Shown piece after piece: positions 26,857 to 35,020 of a stretch of DNA of 45,144 nt. The position numbers were made by a program, and so were the translations under genes. Origin of the DNA: Kutzneria sp. 744 (lineage in GTDB: Bacteria; Actinomycetota; Actinomycetes; Mycobacteriales; Pseudonocardiaceae); contig NZ_KK037166.1 of NCBI RefSeq assembly GCF_000568255.1, forward strand, positions 1,401,119 to 1,446,262. The letters are read 5' to 3'. Positions within the stretch are counted from its first letter, which is position 1; each line of letters begins with the position of its first letter. The notes beneath the pieces were generated by a model. The model was given only the letters and a program-made list of their open reading frames with translations, was not told where the DNA came from and did not search any database.

Positions 26857-28284
26857 ATGACGTCCCGTGCCACCGTCGTGGCGGCCGTCGCCGCGACACT
26901 CGCGCTCACCGCACCCTTGGCGGTCACCGCCGACGCTTCGCCCTGGACGGCGGTGTCGGTGTGGGAGACCACCGCGGACCAGAGCCGGTTGCTGACGCCG
27001 ATGCCGGGCACTGCCTTCGGCCGCGGCGCGGCCGGCAGCCAGACCATCAGCATTGACCAGACCAGGAGATACCAGTCCATCTCCGGGTTCGGCGCGTCGT
27101 TCACCGACTCGTCGGCCTGGCTGATCGCCAACTCGCCGCAGCGGGACGCGATCATGACCAAGCTGTTCGACCCGCGCCGCGGCATCGGCCTGGACTTCCT
27201 GCGCCAGCCCATCGGTGCCTCGGACTTCTCGCGCTCGCTGTTCAGCTACGACGACGGGCCGGCCGACCCGAAGCTGGCGCACTTCTCCGTGCAGCACGAC
27301 CAGGACTACATCCTGCCGATCCTGCGGCAGGCGCTGCGGCTCAACCCGCAGACCACGGTGATGGCCACGCCGTGGAGCATGCCGGGCTGGATGAAGACCA
27401 GCGGCTCGATGATCGGCGGCTCGGTCAGGACCGACGACCAGACACTTCGGGCATACGCGAACTATCTGGTGAAGTTCGTGCAGTCGTACCGAAAAGCCGG
27501 CGTGCCGGTGTCGCTGCTGTCGGCGCAGAACGAGCCCGAGTACTCCCCCGCCGACTATCCCGGCGCCACGATGACCGCCGCCGACCAGGCGAAGTTCATC
27601 GGCGACTACCTCGGGCCGGCCCTGCGTGACGCCGGGCTGCGCACCGGAATCCTGGCCTACGACCACAATTGGGACGACACCCAATACCCGTCCGCGGTGC
27701 TCGGCGACCCCCAGGCCTCGAAGTACACCAGCGGCGTGGCGTGGCACTGCTACGGCGGCAATCCCGACGCGCAGTCGGTCGTGCACGACGCCTACCCGGC
27801 CAAGGACGCGTACTTCACCGAGTGCTCCGGCTCGCAGTCGTCCGACCACGCCAACACGTTCTCCGACTCGCTGGTCTGGCAGACCCAGCACCTGATCATC
27901 GGCGGCACCCGGAACTGGGCCAAGTCCGTGGTGACGTGGAACGTGGCGCTCGACCCGAGCGGCGGCCCGACCATGCACTGCACCACGTGCACGGGTGCGG
28001 TCACTGTGGACAACGCCGCCGATTCGGTGTCCTACAACGCGGAGTACTACGTGCTCGGCCAGGCCAGCAAGTTCGTCAAGCCCGGGGCCGTGCGGATCGA
28101 CTCGAACACGTTCGGCGCGAACAATGTCGAGGATGTCGCCTTCCGCAACCCGGACGGCTCGACCGCGCTGCTCGTGCTGAACTCCGACGGGGCCGCCGCG
28201 CACACGTTCACCGTGTCCGAGCACGGCCGTTCGTTCAGCTACACCCTGCCCGCGAAGGCGGTCGCCACCTTCACCTGGCGCTGA
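26857..28284 (+). CDS. Secreted GH30 glycoside hydrolase
   Basis: 475 residues from the ATG at 26857 (GGGAGGGG upstream). Sec signal peptide with a likely cut after TADA (residue 27). The GH30 barrel shows ISGFGASFTDSSAWL, TPWSMPGWMKTSGSM, acid/base Glu226 in SAQNEPEY and nucleophile Glu322 in YFTECSG, then a C-terminal beta-sandwich ending YTLPAKAVATFTWR. Family members are glucosylceramidases, endo-beta-1,6-glucanases and xylanases; the FGASFTDSSA and NEPEY motifs fit the beta-glucosidase/beta-1,6-glucanase branch. It acts outside the cell and could supply oligosaccharides to the importer. Confidence 0.9.
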   Translation: MTSRATVVAAVAATLALTAPLAVTADASPWTAVSVWETTADQSRLLTPMPGTAFGRGAAGSQTISIDQTRRYQSISGFGASFTDSSAWLIANSPQRDAIMTKLFDPRRGIGLDFLRQPIGASDFSRSLFSYDDGPADPKLAHFSVQHDQDYILPILRQALRLNPQTTVMATPWSMPGWMKTSGSMIGGSVRTDDQTLRAYANYLVKFVQSYRKAGVPVSLLSAQNEPEYSPADYPGATMTAADQAKFIGDYLGPALRDAGLRTGILAYDHNWDDTQYPSAVLGDPQASKYTSGVAWHCYGGNPDAQSVVHDAYPAKDAYFTECSGSQSSDHANTFSDSLVWQTQHLIIGGTRNWAKSVVTWNVALDPSGGPTMHCTTCTGAVTVDNAADSVSYNAEYYVLGQASKFVKPGAVRIDSNTFGANNVEDVAFRNPDGSTALLVLNSDGAAAHTFTVSEHGRSFSYTLPAKAVATFTWR

Positions 28285-28293
28285 ATTCGCTCC

Positions 28294-28325
28294 GGGCCGG
28301 GCGGGCGAAGCAACCCGCCCGGCCC
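28294..28325 (+). terminator. Strong hairpin terminator after GH30
   Basis: Perfect 12-bp G/C stem GGGCCGGGCGGG / CCCGCCCGGCCC with an 8-nt loop, starting 9 nt after the GH30 stop codon. No T-tract. Confidence 0.8.
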
Positions 28326-28418
28326 CGACAGCGTCCGAGTACACAGAAAGAACTGTGCGATCCGCGCCTCGCGCGGGATGATCGAACAGTGGCTGTGTTA
28401 TCGGAAGGGCGTGGCGTG

Positions 28419-29684
28419 ATGAAGAGGTGGCCGGCGGCCGTTGTGGCCGTGACCGGACTGCTGGTGGCCGGGTGTTCCGGCGGGGCGACCGGCGGATCGG
28501 CGCCCACCAGCACCACACCCCCGCCCCCGCCGGCCAAGGTGGCGATCAGCCCGGCCGCCGACGGGCAGGCCGTGGCCACCGAGACGCCGATCAAGATCAC
28601 CGCTGACGGCGGCAAGATCACCGACGTCGAGATCAGCGGCGGCGAGCACGTCACCGGCAAGCTCAGCGACGGCGACAAGACGTGGACCAGCACCGGCGTG
28701 CTCAACGTGTCGCAGACCTACACGGTCGCGGCCACCGCGACCAACGCCGCCGGCAAGGCCACCACCAGCACCAGCAAGTTCACCACCGTCACGCCCAACG
28801 CCGTCGTGCACACGCACATCTTCGAGGGGGAGAACTCCACCTACGGCGTCGGCATGCCGATCATGCTCACCTTCGACAAGCCCGTGCAGAACAAGGCCGC
28901 CGTCGAGCAGGCCCTGCAGCTGACCACCTCGCAGCCGGTGGTCGGGGCGTGGGCGTGGACCGACGACACGCACGTCAACTTCCGGCCGCGCGAGTACTGG
29001 CCGGCCAACACCAAGGTCACCTTCGACGGGCATCTCAACGGCGTGCAGATCTCCCCCGGCGTCTACGGGGCCGCCGAGCTCACCCAGACGTTCAGCATCG
29101 GCGACTCCATCGTGGTCGTCGCCGGCACCGCCACGCACCACATGCAGGTGTACAAGAACGGGCAGCTCCAGTACGACTGGGCGATCAGCACCGGCAAGCC
29201 CGGCCACGACACCCCCAACGGCACCTACCTGACCATCGACAAGGGCAACCCGGTCGAGATGAAGCCGTCCGACATCGCGCCCGGCGGGCCCGGCTACTAC
29301 GACCTCAAGGTGCCGTGGTCGGTGCGCTTCACCTGGAGCGGCGACTACCTGCACGACGCCTACTGGTCGGTCGGGCAGCAGGGCACCGAGGACGTCAGCC
29401 ACGGCTGCGTGAACATGGCGCCCGACGCCGCTCAGGCCTACTACGAGGAAGAGCTGCCGGGCGACCCCGTGACCATCACCGGCAGCCCGCTGGCCGGGCA
29501 GCCCGGCGACGGCTGGACCGACTGGTTCGACAACTGGGCCACCCTGCTCGGCAAGAGCGCCACCCACCAGGCCGTGCAGGCCGGCCCCTCGGGCAGCTCC
29601 CTGGTCGCGCCCACCTCGGTCGCCGCGTCCACCGCCGTCACGCCCGCCGGCATCTCCGCCGAGAACAACGCCCTCGCCTCGTAG
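28419..29684 (+). CDS. L,D-transpeptidase lipoprotein (YkuD family with Ig-like domains)
   Basis: 421 residues. Lipoprotein signal with lipobox LVAGC (Cys19); a Ser/Thr/Pro-rich spacer; two Ig-like beta domains (about 40-120 and 125-230) as in mycobacterial LdtMt2; then the YkuD catalytic domain with HGCVNM, His328 and nucleophile Cys330. It makes 3-3 peptidoglycan cross-links on the outer face of the membrane. The ATG at 28419 is used; a GTG one codon earlier is equally well served by GGAAGGG. The C-terminal 45 residues are low complexity. The stop codon lies in the loop of a terminator hairpin. Confidence 0.93.
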   Translation: MKRWPAAVVAVTGLLVAGCSGGATGGSAPTSTTPPPPPAKVAISPAADGQAVATETPIKITADGGKITDVEISGGEHVTGKLSDGDKTWTSTGVLNVSQTYTVAATATNAAGKATTSTSKFTTVTPNAVVHTHIFEGENSTYGVGMPIMLTFDKPVQNKAAVEQALQLTTSQPVVGAWAWTDDTHVNFRPREYWPANTKVTFDGHLNGVQISPGVYGAAELTQTFSIGDSIVVVAGTATHHMQVYKNGQLQYDWAISTGKPGHDTPNGTYLTIDKGNPVEMKPSDIAPGGPGYYDLKVPWSVRFTWSGDYLHDAYWSVGQQGTEDVSHGCVNMAPDAAQAYYEEELPGDPVTITGSPLAGQPGDGWTDWFDNWATLLGKSATHQAVQAGPSGSSLVAPTSVAASTAVTPAGISAENNALAS

Positions 29685-29693
29685 GGCGAGGGC
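29670..29693. terminator. Hairpin overlapping the L,D-transpeptidase stop codon
   Basis: Perfect 9-bp stem GCCCTCGCC / GGCGAGGGC with loop TCGTAG, whose TAG is the stop codon. The convergent small ORF stops 6 nt beyond, so it may serve both directions. Confidence 0.7.
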
Positions 29694-29698
29694 GCGGT

Positions 29699-29911
29699 TC
29701 AGGCGCTCGCCATCGCCAGCACGATGGTGGTGAGCAGGATGCCGCACACCGTGGAGGCGAACAGCATGCCGGCGAAGACCTTGCCGGCCGTGCCGAGCAG
29801 GTTCTGCACCGAGGACAGGATGCGGCCCAGCACGCGGACCACGACGATGAGCAGCACGACGCCGAGCCCGAGGGCGATCGCGAACATGGAGGACAGATCC
29901 GAGCTGTTCAT
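29699..29911 (-). CDS. Small two-TM membrane protein
   Basis: 70 residues with two long hydrophobic helices (about 9-30 and 44-68) separated by RVLGRILSSVQNLLGTAGK. The ATG at 29911 has GGGAG at a good distance. No family recognised. It lies downstream of one or two very small ORFs and diverges as a group from the HTH/glycosyltransferase pair. Size and hydrophobicity could fit a small export, spread or toxin-like protein, but nothing specific supports any of these. Confidence 0.65.
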   Translation of the reverse strand: MNSSDLSSMFAIALGLGVVLLIVVVRVLGRILSSVQNLLGTAGKVFAGMLFASTVCGILLTTIVLAMASA

Positions 29912-30123
29912 GGCAACTCCCGGCGACTGCGGGTGATGCGGGTCAGGGACGGTGTGGGGACGCCCCGGCCGGCGAGGCCGGCCGCGAACCGGGTGAGGCG
30001 AGACGGATCCCGACCGGAGCGGGTCGCCGGCTTCCGTGGCGGGGCTCGTCGGGAGGCTGCCGTGCGCAGTAGTTCACCGAGTGGTTCATCATCCACCTCC
30101 TGAACTTCACCAAGCTCAGTCAA
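29908..30123 (-). CDS. Possible small basic protein (TTG start), uncertain frame
   Basis: A 71-codon frame opening at TTG (30123) and ending as a 4-nt overlap with the ATG of the small membrane protein, the junction style of this genome. The product has an acidic N-terminus and a strongly Arg-rich C-terminal half. There is no SD before the TTG. A competing frame (29943-30089, 48 codons) starts at an ATG with a perfect AGGAGG six bases upstream and slightly higher third-position GC. Only one of the two is likely to be real. Confidence 0.35.
   Translation of the reverse strand: MTELGEVQEVDDEPLGELLRTAASRRAPPRKPATRSGRDPSRLTRFAAGLAGRGVPTPSLTRITRSRRELP
29943..30089 (-). CDS. Alternative 48-residue ORF with consensus AGGAGG
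   Basis: AGGAGG (30101-30096) is followed by ATGATG; the second ATG (30089) is ideally spaced. The 48-residue product begins MNHSVNYCARQPPDEPRHG and becomes Pro/Arg/Ser-rich. It lies in a different frame from the overlapping 29908-30123 ORF. No family recognised. The strong ribosome site is the main support. Confidence 0.35.
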   Translation of the reverse strand: MNHSVNYCARQPPDEPRHGSRRPAPVGIRLASPGSRPASPAGASPHRP

Positions 30124-30146
30124 CTTCAGTCTGAACTTAGTGAAGT
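30104..30146. promoter_or_regulatory. Inverted and repeated AACTT motifs in divergent promoter region
   Basis: ACTTCAC (30104-30110) and GTGAAGT (30140-30146) form a 7-bp inverted repeat; inside lies a near-palindrome AACTTCAG-T-CTGAACTT (30122-30138). AACTT occurs three times here and again in GAACTTAACCTGAAG (about 30261-30275) before the HTH gene. This looks like an operator array for the adjacent HTH protein. The segment is unusually AT-rich for this genome. Confidence 0.5.
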
Positions 30147-30287
30147 ACTAGAGTAGGGCGCGACCCGCAGGTGGACAAGAGGGTTTCGACACGCTAGTGG
30201 ATGCCCTACATCGGTACACCTGGCGGATGGTGTACCGTGCCAGCTTCAGCGAGGTATGGTGAACTTAACCTGAAGGGGTTTACCGCC

Positions 30288-31370
30288 GTGCACCTGACCT
30301 CTCCCGCACCTGATCTCCCCAACCGCCTACGGGCGTTGCGGGAAGAAACGTGGCCCGGGCAGATCGTCACGCAGGCCCAACTGGCCGAGGCGTTCAGCGG
30401 GGAGCGGTCGACCAGCGTGCCCCTGATCTCCTCGTGGGAGAGCACCACCTCGCCCCGCACCCCACCGGTCAACCGGCTGGAGCAGTACGCCCGGTTCTTC
30501 GCCACCGCGAGGTCGGTCGAAGGCAGCGGGCAGCGGCTGCTCCCCTTGGCGGAGCTCACCGCGGTGGAGCGCGCTGGCTACGACCAACTGCTCGACGCAT
30601 TGACCGCACTGCGGCCGAAACAGCACGTCATACGCGCAGTCAACGCGGTTATGTCATCGCAGCTGCAGAACGGTCTGTGGTACTTCCCCGACACTTACGA
30701 CATCGTCATCGTCTGTGCCCGGCTACCCCGGGACCTGGTGCACTCCATGGGTTCCTACACGGACCCGAACGACCCCGACTACGTCGACCTGTACACGTAC
30801 GCGGATCCCGACGCCCTGATCGAGCTGTTCGGCCACATCCGCGCGGTCAACTCAGTCAGCCAGGTCGACTTCAAACGGGCCGACCAGCTCGACCGGGACG
30901 ACTACACCAAGCACCTGGTGCTACTCGGCGGCGTCGACTGGAATCGACTGACCAGAGAGCTGCTCCGGCGCGTAGATGTCCCTGTGGAGCAGACAACCCG
31001 GCCCAACACGGGCGAGCCCAGCGGCTTCGAGGTGACCGAGAACGGCAAGCGCATGTACTCGCCGGTCGTGCGTGGCGGCCAACTGCTGGAGGACGTGGCG
31101 CACTTCTACCGCGGCCAAAACCCGTTCAACGTGGCGCGAACCGTCACCATCTGCAACGGCATGTTCGGCCGTGGCACCTACGGCGCCGTGCGCGCCCTCA
31201 CCGACGTCAAATTCCGCGAGCGAAACGACGACTACGCCCGTGACCAGCTGGAACGGCACGGTGCTTACAGCCTGCTGATGCGTGTGCAGGTGGTGGACGG
31301 AGAAGTTCTGACCCCCGACTGGACCGTCGCCGAGACTCGCCTCCATGAATGGCCGGAGGCCACCACTTGA
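30288..31370 (+). CDS. Helix-turn-helix (XRE-like) protein with uncharacterised C-terminal domain
   Basis: 360 residues from the GTG at 30288, with GAAGGGG nine bases upstream. The N-terminal 75 residues look like an XRE HTH (LPNRLRALREETW, VTQAQLAEAF, VPLISSWESTTSPRTPPVNRLEQYARFFA), with an insertion GERSTS between the helices. The remaining 270 residues form an alpha/beta region with YDIVIVCARLP, YTDPNDPDYVDLYTYADPDALIELFGHI, HLVLLGGVDWNRLTREL and a C-terminal block with GMFGRGTYGAVRALTD. I recognise no family there; nucleotide- or deoxyribosyltransferase-like folds should be tested. It overlaps the glycosyltransferase start by 4 nt and is probably its dedicated regulator. Confidence 0.8.
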   Translation: MHLTSPAPDLPNRLRALREETWPGQIVTQAQLAEAFSGERSTSVPLISSWESTTSPRTPPVNRLEQYARFFATARSVEGSGQRLLPLAELTAVERAGYDQLLDALTALRPKQHVIRAVNAVMSSQLQNGLWYFPDTYDIVIVCARLPRDLVHSMGSYTDPNDPDYVDLYTYADPDALIELFGHIRAVNSVSQVDFKRADQLDRDDYTKHLVLLGGVDWNRLTRELLRRVDVPVEQTTRPNTGEPSGFEVTENGKRMYSPVVRGGQLLEDVAHFYRGQNPFNVARTVTICNGMFGRGTYGAVRALTDVKFRERNDDYARDQLERHGAYSLLMRVQVVDGEVLTPDWTVAETRLHEWPEATT

Positions 31371-32575
31371 CCCACGCCATCACCGCGGCGAGCCTCGACC
31401 ATCCCGTGCTGCACCATGGCTCGCACCGCAACCTGCTGACTCTGGTCGCCGAGCCCCGGCTCGGGACCTGCGAGGTCGACGCGATCATCGTGCCCACCTC
31501 GCGCCCGGCCGGCTACCTCCGCCGGGCCGTGGAACTGGCTGCCAAGCTGCGCTGCACACTGGTCACGCTGAACAGCCAGCACTCGCGGGCCAGCCAGGCG
31601 CGCAGTCTGGCCTGGTCCAGCGGGGTCGACATCGCGGCGGTGGACATGCGGGACGTCTCCCCCGCCTTGTTGCCGGCCTTCGGCACGACCTCGTTGTTGG
31701 CCGGCACGCCCTTCGCCCGTGGCACGGACACCAGCCGCAAACGCAACATGGGGCTGCTGGTCGCGCGATTGGCCGGGTGGAAGCACGTCGTTTTCCTGGA
31801 CGACGACATCACCATTCCGGATCCCCAGCACCTCACCGACGCCGTGCGGCTGCTGCACCAGTTCGACGGGGTGGGTCTCACCGTCGGCGGATTTCCCGAC
31901 AATTCCGTGGTGTGCCATGCCCACCGCGAGACCGGCGGCGTTCAGGACACCTTTGTCGGCGGCGGGGCGCTGGCCGTGAACGCGGCCTCCTGTGAGTCGT
32001 TCTTTCCGGACGTCTACAACGAGGACTGGTTCTTCCTGCTCAACGACACCCGGCTGCGCCCGATCGCCAAAACCACCGGGCTGGCCGTGCAGAAGCCCTA
32101 CGACCCGTTCGCCAGCGAGCAGCGGGCCCGCACCGAGGAGTTCGGGGATGTGCTCGCCGAGGGCGTTTTCTGGCTACTCGACCAGGGTAAACGGGTGCAG
32201 GACGCGGACGAGGACTACTGGCGGAAGTTCCTGGCCAAGCGGCTCGACTTCATCAACGGCGTGTTGCGCCGGGTCGACGAGGCCGACGTGAGCCTGGCCG
32301 AATGTGAACGCATGAAATCGGCGCTGCGGGCCGCTCGCGGCCGATGCACGCTCATCACGCCGGACCTGTGCGTGCAGTATTTGAAGGCGTGGCGCACGGA
32401 TCGCGGAAAATGGCGTCGCCACCTGGAGAAGCAGGAACGGACCTTCACCGCCAAGAATCAGGACATGGATGAGGTGCTTCTGATGCTCGGCATTTCTCAG
32501 CCGAGCAGCTTCACCAACACGGTGCATTCCTCCAGGTTCTCGACCAGGGTACCGTCCGCCAGCCAATCGCGCTGA
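31367..32575 (+). CDS. Orphan GT-A glycosyltransferase coupled to HTH protein
   Basis: 402 residues from the TTG at 31367, which overlaps the HTH stop (TTGA) and has GGAGG six bases upstream; an in-frame ATG at 31349 lacks an SD. It has a GT-A start (EVDAIIVPTSRPAGYLRRAVELA), RKRNMGLLVARLAGWKHVV, the metal motif FLDDDITIPDP at about residues 145-155, GGGALAVNAAS and the YNEDWFFLL base region. The last 26 residues are Ser/Thr/Arg-rich and lie antisense over the 3' end of the GNAT gene (32497-32575), as if an original stop had been lost. Acceptor and sugar unknown. Confidence 0.82.
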   Translation: MTHAITAASLDHPVLHHGSHRNLLTLVAEPRLGTCEVDAIIVPTSRPAGYLRRAVELAAKLRCTLVTLNSQHSRASQARSLAWSSGVDIAAVDMRDVSPALLPAFGTTSLLAGTPFARGTDTSRKRNMGLLVARLAGWKHVVFLDDDITIPDPQHLTDAVRLLHQFDGVGLTVGGFPDNSVVCHAHRETGGVQDTFVGGGALAVNAASCESFFPDVYNEDWFFLLNDTRLRPIAKTTGLAVQKPYDPFASEQRARTEEFGDVLAEGVFWLLDQGKRVQDADEDYWRKFLAKRLDFINGVLRRVDEADVSLAECERMKSALRAARGRCTLITPDLCVQYLKAWRTDRGKWRRHLEKQERTFTAKNQDMDEVLLMLGISQPSSFTNTVHSSRFSTRVPSASQSR

Positions 32576-33000
32576 ACGCAGTCCACCCGGCCGAAGTCCC
32601 AGTCCTGATAGCCGAGTCGCTTGTAGAGCCGTTTCGCGCCCTCGTTCGACAGTTCCACGGCCAGGGCGGCCGACTTGTGCCCACGGTCCCGCAGGAGCTG
32701 CTCGGCGGTCTCGACCAGGCGGGTGCCGATGCGCTGGTTGCGGTGGCCCTCGAACACCTCAAGGTGGGTGATCAGGGGCGTGCCGGGCAGGTGCAGGCGG
32801 ATCTCGGGCTCCTCGGCCGGCTCCAGCCACAGGTAGACGCTGCCGACGGCCACGGGCCCGAGCCAGGCGGCGAGCAGCAGGCCACGGCCGCCGGACTGCC
32901 GGGCCAGCCGGTCACGGACGTAGCCGTCCTGGTTGCCCGCCGCGCCGAGAGCCGGCGCTTCGCCGAGGCGCACGGGGTGTATCTCCAGGTCGACCATCAC
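32497..33000 (-). CDS. GNAT-family N-acetyltransferase
   Basis: 167 residues. The acetyl-CoA loop is NQRIGTRLVE (motif QRxGxx) at about residues 90-99 after beta-4 THLEVFEGHR; the following helix and AALAVELSNEGAKRLYKRLGYQ complete the fold. It starts at GTG 33000 or ATG 32997; a promoter ends 5-9 nt upstream, so the message is probably leaderless. Substrate not predictable. Its 3' end overlaps the convergent glycosyltransferase by 79 bp. Confidence 0.88.
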   Translation of the reverse strand: MMVDLEIHPVRLGEAPALGAAGNQDGYVRDRLARQSGGRGLLLAAWLGPVAVGSVYLWLEPAEEPEIRLHLPGTPLITHLEVFEGHRNQRIGTRLVETAEQLLRDRGHKSAALAVELSNEGAKRLYKRLGYQDWDFGRVDCVQRDWLADGTLVENLEECTVLVKLLG

Positions 33001-33005
33001 GTCCG

Positions 33006-33034
33006 ACGGTAGGCGAGGCCGGGGCGCGCGTCAC
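33006..33034 (-). promoter_or_regulatory. Leaderless promoter of the GNAT gene
   Basis: On the minus strand, GTGACG (33034-33029) and TACCGT (33011-33006) are 17 bp apart. The GTG/ATG start codons follow within 5-9 nt, and there is no SD. Confidence 0.55.
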
Positions 33035-33057
33035 TGGTCCGACAGGGTGGGGCCCCG

Positions 33058-34074
33058 TCAGAAGACGATCAGGGCGCGGGGGCTGTCCAGGGTGCCGGCG
33101 GACAGGCGGGAGTAGGCGTCCTCGACGTCGTCGAAGGCGAAGCGCTGCACGTCGTTACGGAGAGCGCCGGCGGCGGCCAGGGCGATGACGTCGTGCAGGT
33201 CGGTGATCGAGGAGCCCTGGAAGGAGAAGACCTCGCCGTCCTTGGGCAGGGCACGGAGCAGCGGGGCCTCCATGCGGCCGCCGGCCGCGCCGACGAGGCC
33301 GAAGGCGCCGCCAGGGCGCACGGCGGCCAGGCCGGCGGCGATGGTGTCGTCGGTGCCGACGAAGTCGAGGACGGCGTCGGCGCCACGGATACCGTCGAGG
33401 GAGGACGCCGTGGCGTCCGCGCCGAGAGAGGTGGCGGCGGCCAGGCGCGCGGGGTTGGTGTCGACGGCGAGGATGCGGGCAGCGGTGAGCAGCCGCAGGA
33501 ACTGCACGGCGAAGGACCCGAGACCGCCGACGCCTGTCACGGCCACGGTGCCACCGGGATAGATCCGCGGCAGGGCCCGGCGAACGGCGTGGTACGAGGT
33601 GGCGCCGGCGTCGGTTAACGGTCCAGCCGTTACGGGGTCGAGGGACTCCAGCGGGATGAGGAAGCGCTTCCCGTCGACGAGCACGTACTCGGCCAGCCCG
33701 CCGTCACGGCCGTAGCCGCGGCCGGCAAGACCGTTGGGGCAGGCGGAATCCAGGCCCCGCTGGCAATGCCAGCACTGCCCGCACGAGTTCGGCGACACCA
33801 GGGCGACGGCATCGCCCTCGGCGAAGCCGGTGACGCCGTCGCCGAGGCCGGCGACCCAGCCGGCGGCCTCGTGCCCGAGCGTGAACGGCGCGCGCCAACC
33901 GAGGCGCTTGCCCAGCGCGGCCGGCATGTGCGGCAGGGAGATGTCCGTGTGGCAGAGCCCGCAGCCGGCCACCTTGACCAGCACCTGCCCCGGACCTGGT
34001 TGCGGCACCGGCACATCCACGACCTGCGGCGGCGTGCCCCACTCGGTGATCCGAAATGCGCGCATGTCGATCAC
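33058..34074 (-). CDS. Zinc-dependent alcohol dehydrogenase (MDR)
   Basis: 338 residues from the GTG at 34074, which overlaps the LysR stop (GTGA). Catalytic zinc ligands are visible in GCGLCHTD and LGHEAAG; the structural-zinc lobe CGQCWHCQRGLDSAC has all four cysteines; Rossmann motif GVGGLGSFAVQFL. This is a complete AdhP-like NAD(P)-dependent alcohol dehydrogenase, unlike the zinc-lobe-less homologue at 11829-12756. Co-transcription with the LysR gene suggests control by it. Natural substrate unknown. Confidence 0.92.
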   Translation of the reverse strand: MIDMRAFRITEWGTPPQVVDVPVPQPGPGQVLVKVAGCGLCHTDISLPHMPAALGKRLGWRAPFTLGHEAAGWVAGLGDGVTGFAEGDAVALVSPNSCGQCWHCQRGLDSACPNGLAGRGYGRDGGLAEYVLVDGKRFLIPLESLDPVTAGPLTDAGATSYHAVRRALPRIYPGGTVAVTGVGGLGSFAVQFLRLLTAARILAVDTNPARLAAATSLGADATASSLDGIRGADAVLDFVGTDDTIAAGLAAVRPGGAFGLVGAAGGRMEAPLLRALPKDGEVFSFQGSSITDLHDVIALAAAGALRNDVQRFAFDDVEDAYSRLSAGTLDSPRALIVF

Positions 34075-34937
34075 CGTACCGGGATTCGGCTCCCGGCGAT
34101 CTGCTCCAACAGGGCCTTCGCGGCCGGCGCGGCGCTGGCGCTGACCGCCACGGCCAGCCGCCGCACGGTGCGCGGACGCAGGGTCCGGATCGCCACGTCG
34201 GAGGGCTGCTCGGGCAGGCCGACCGTGGGCAGGATGCTGACGCCGAGGCCAGCGCCGACCATCTCCACCACGGCGCTGGGCTCCCGTGCCTCGAACGCCA
34301 CGTCCAGCCGCACGCCGACCTCGTGGGCCACCTCGTTGAACACCCGTGCGCAGCCGCCGGAGGACCGGATGAAGGGCTCGGCGGCCAATTCCTCATACGT
34401 GACAACGTCTTGCGCGGCCAGGCGGTGATCAGACGGCACGAGGGCGACCATCTCGTGGCTGTCCAGCTCGGCGGTGAGCAGGCCTGGCGCCGGCAGCGTG
34501 ACCACCCCGGCGTCGACCACGCCCTGGTCCAGCCAGTCCCGCACCTCGCTGTCGCTACCTTCCAGCAGCCGCACCGCGACCCGGGGATGGCGCTGGCGGT
34601 AGGTCCGCAGCTGCGAGGCGATGAGCGTGCCGGTGGCGCTCGGCAGGCTGGCCAGCCGCAGCGTGCCGGTGACCTCGCCGGCCAGCGCGGCGACCTCCGT
34701 GTGGATGAGGTCGAAGTGCCGCAACGCTTCCCGCGCGTGCCGGGTGACGATCTCGCCGACGTCGGTCAGCTTCACGCCGTCACGGCAGCGGGTCAGCAGC
34801 GGCACGCCGAGCTCCGCCTCCAGCGTGGCGACCGAGCGGCTGACCGCCGGCTGCGACATGCCGACGCGGTCGGCCGCGGCGGTGAATCCGCCGTGCTCCA
34901 CGACCGCGAGCAGGGCCCTGAGCTGCGACAAGGTCAT
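34071..34937 (-). CDS. LysR-family transcriptional regulator
   Basis: 288 residues. N-terminal LysR HTH (LSQLRALLAVVEHGGFTAAADRVGMSQPAVSRSVATLEAELG, residues 3-45) and a substrate-binding domain with GTLRLASLPS and LGVSILPTVGLPEQP. It lies upstream of, and overlaps by 4 nt, the alcohol dehydrogenase gene, and diverges from the SDR gene at 35021, the usual LysR arrangement. A putative operator lies between them. Confidence 0.93.
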   Translation of the reverse strand: MTLSQLRALLAVVEHGGFTAAADRVGMSQPAVSRSVATLEAELGVPLLTRCRDGVKLTDVGEIVTRHAREALRHFDLIHTEVAALAGEVTGTLRLASLPSATGTLIASQLRTYRQRHPRVAVRLLEGSDSEVRDWLDQGVVDAGVVTLPAPGLLTAELDSHEMVALVPSDHRLAAQDVVTYEELAAEPFIRSSGGCARVFNEVAHEVGVRLDVAFEAREPSAVVEMVGAGLGVSILPTVGLPEQPSDVAIRTLRPRTVRRLAVAVSASAAPAAKALLEQIAGSRIPVR

Positions 34938-34946
34938 CGTGCCCCC

Positions 34947-35013
34947 ATACCCGGACGGTTATGCCCGCATACCAGACAAGCCATTTCACGGTCGGTCACC
35001 ACAACCGTAGCGT
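34947..35013. promoter_or_regulatory. Divergent region with ATAC/GTTAT LysR-like box and leaderless SDR promoter
   Basis: ATAC-7 nt-GTTAT (34947-34962) followed by a second ATAC (34969-34972) resembles the ATAC-N7-GTAT LysR box. On the plus strand, TTCACG (34985-34990) and TAGCGT (35008-35013) are 17 bp apart, and the ATG at 35021 comes 8 nt later, so the SDR transcript is probably leaderless. Confidence 0.5.
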
Positions 35014-35020
35014 TATGAAC

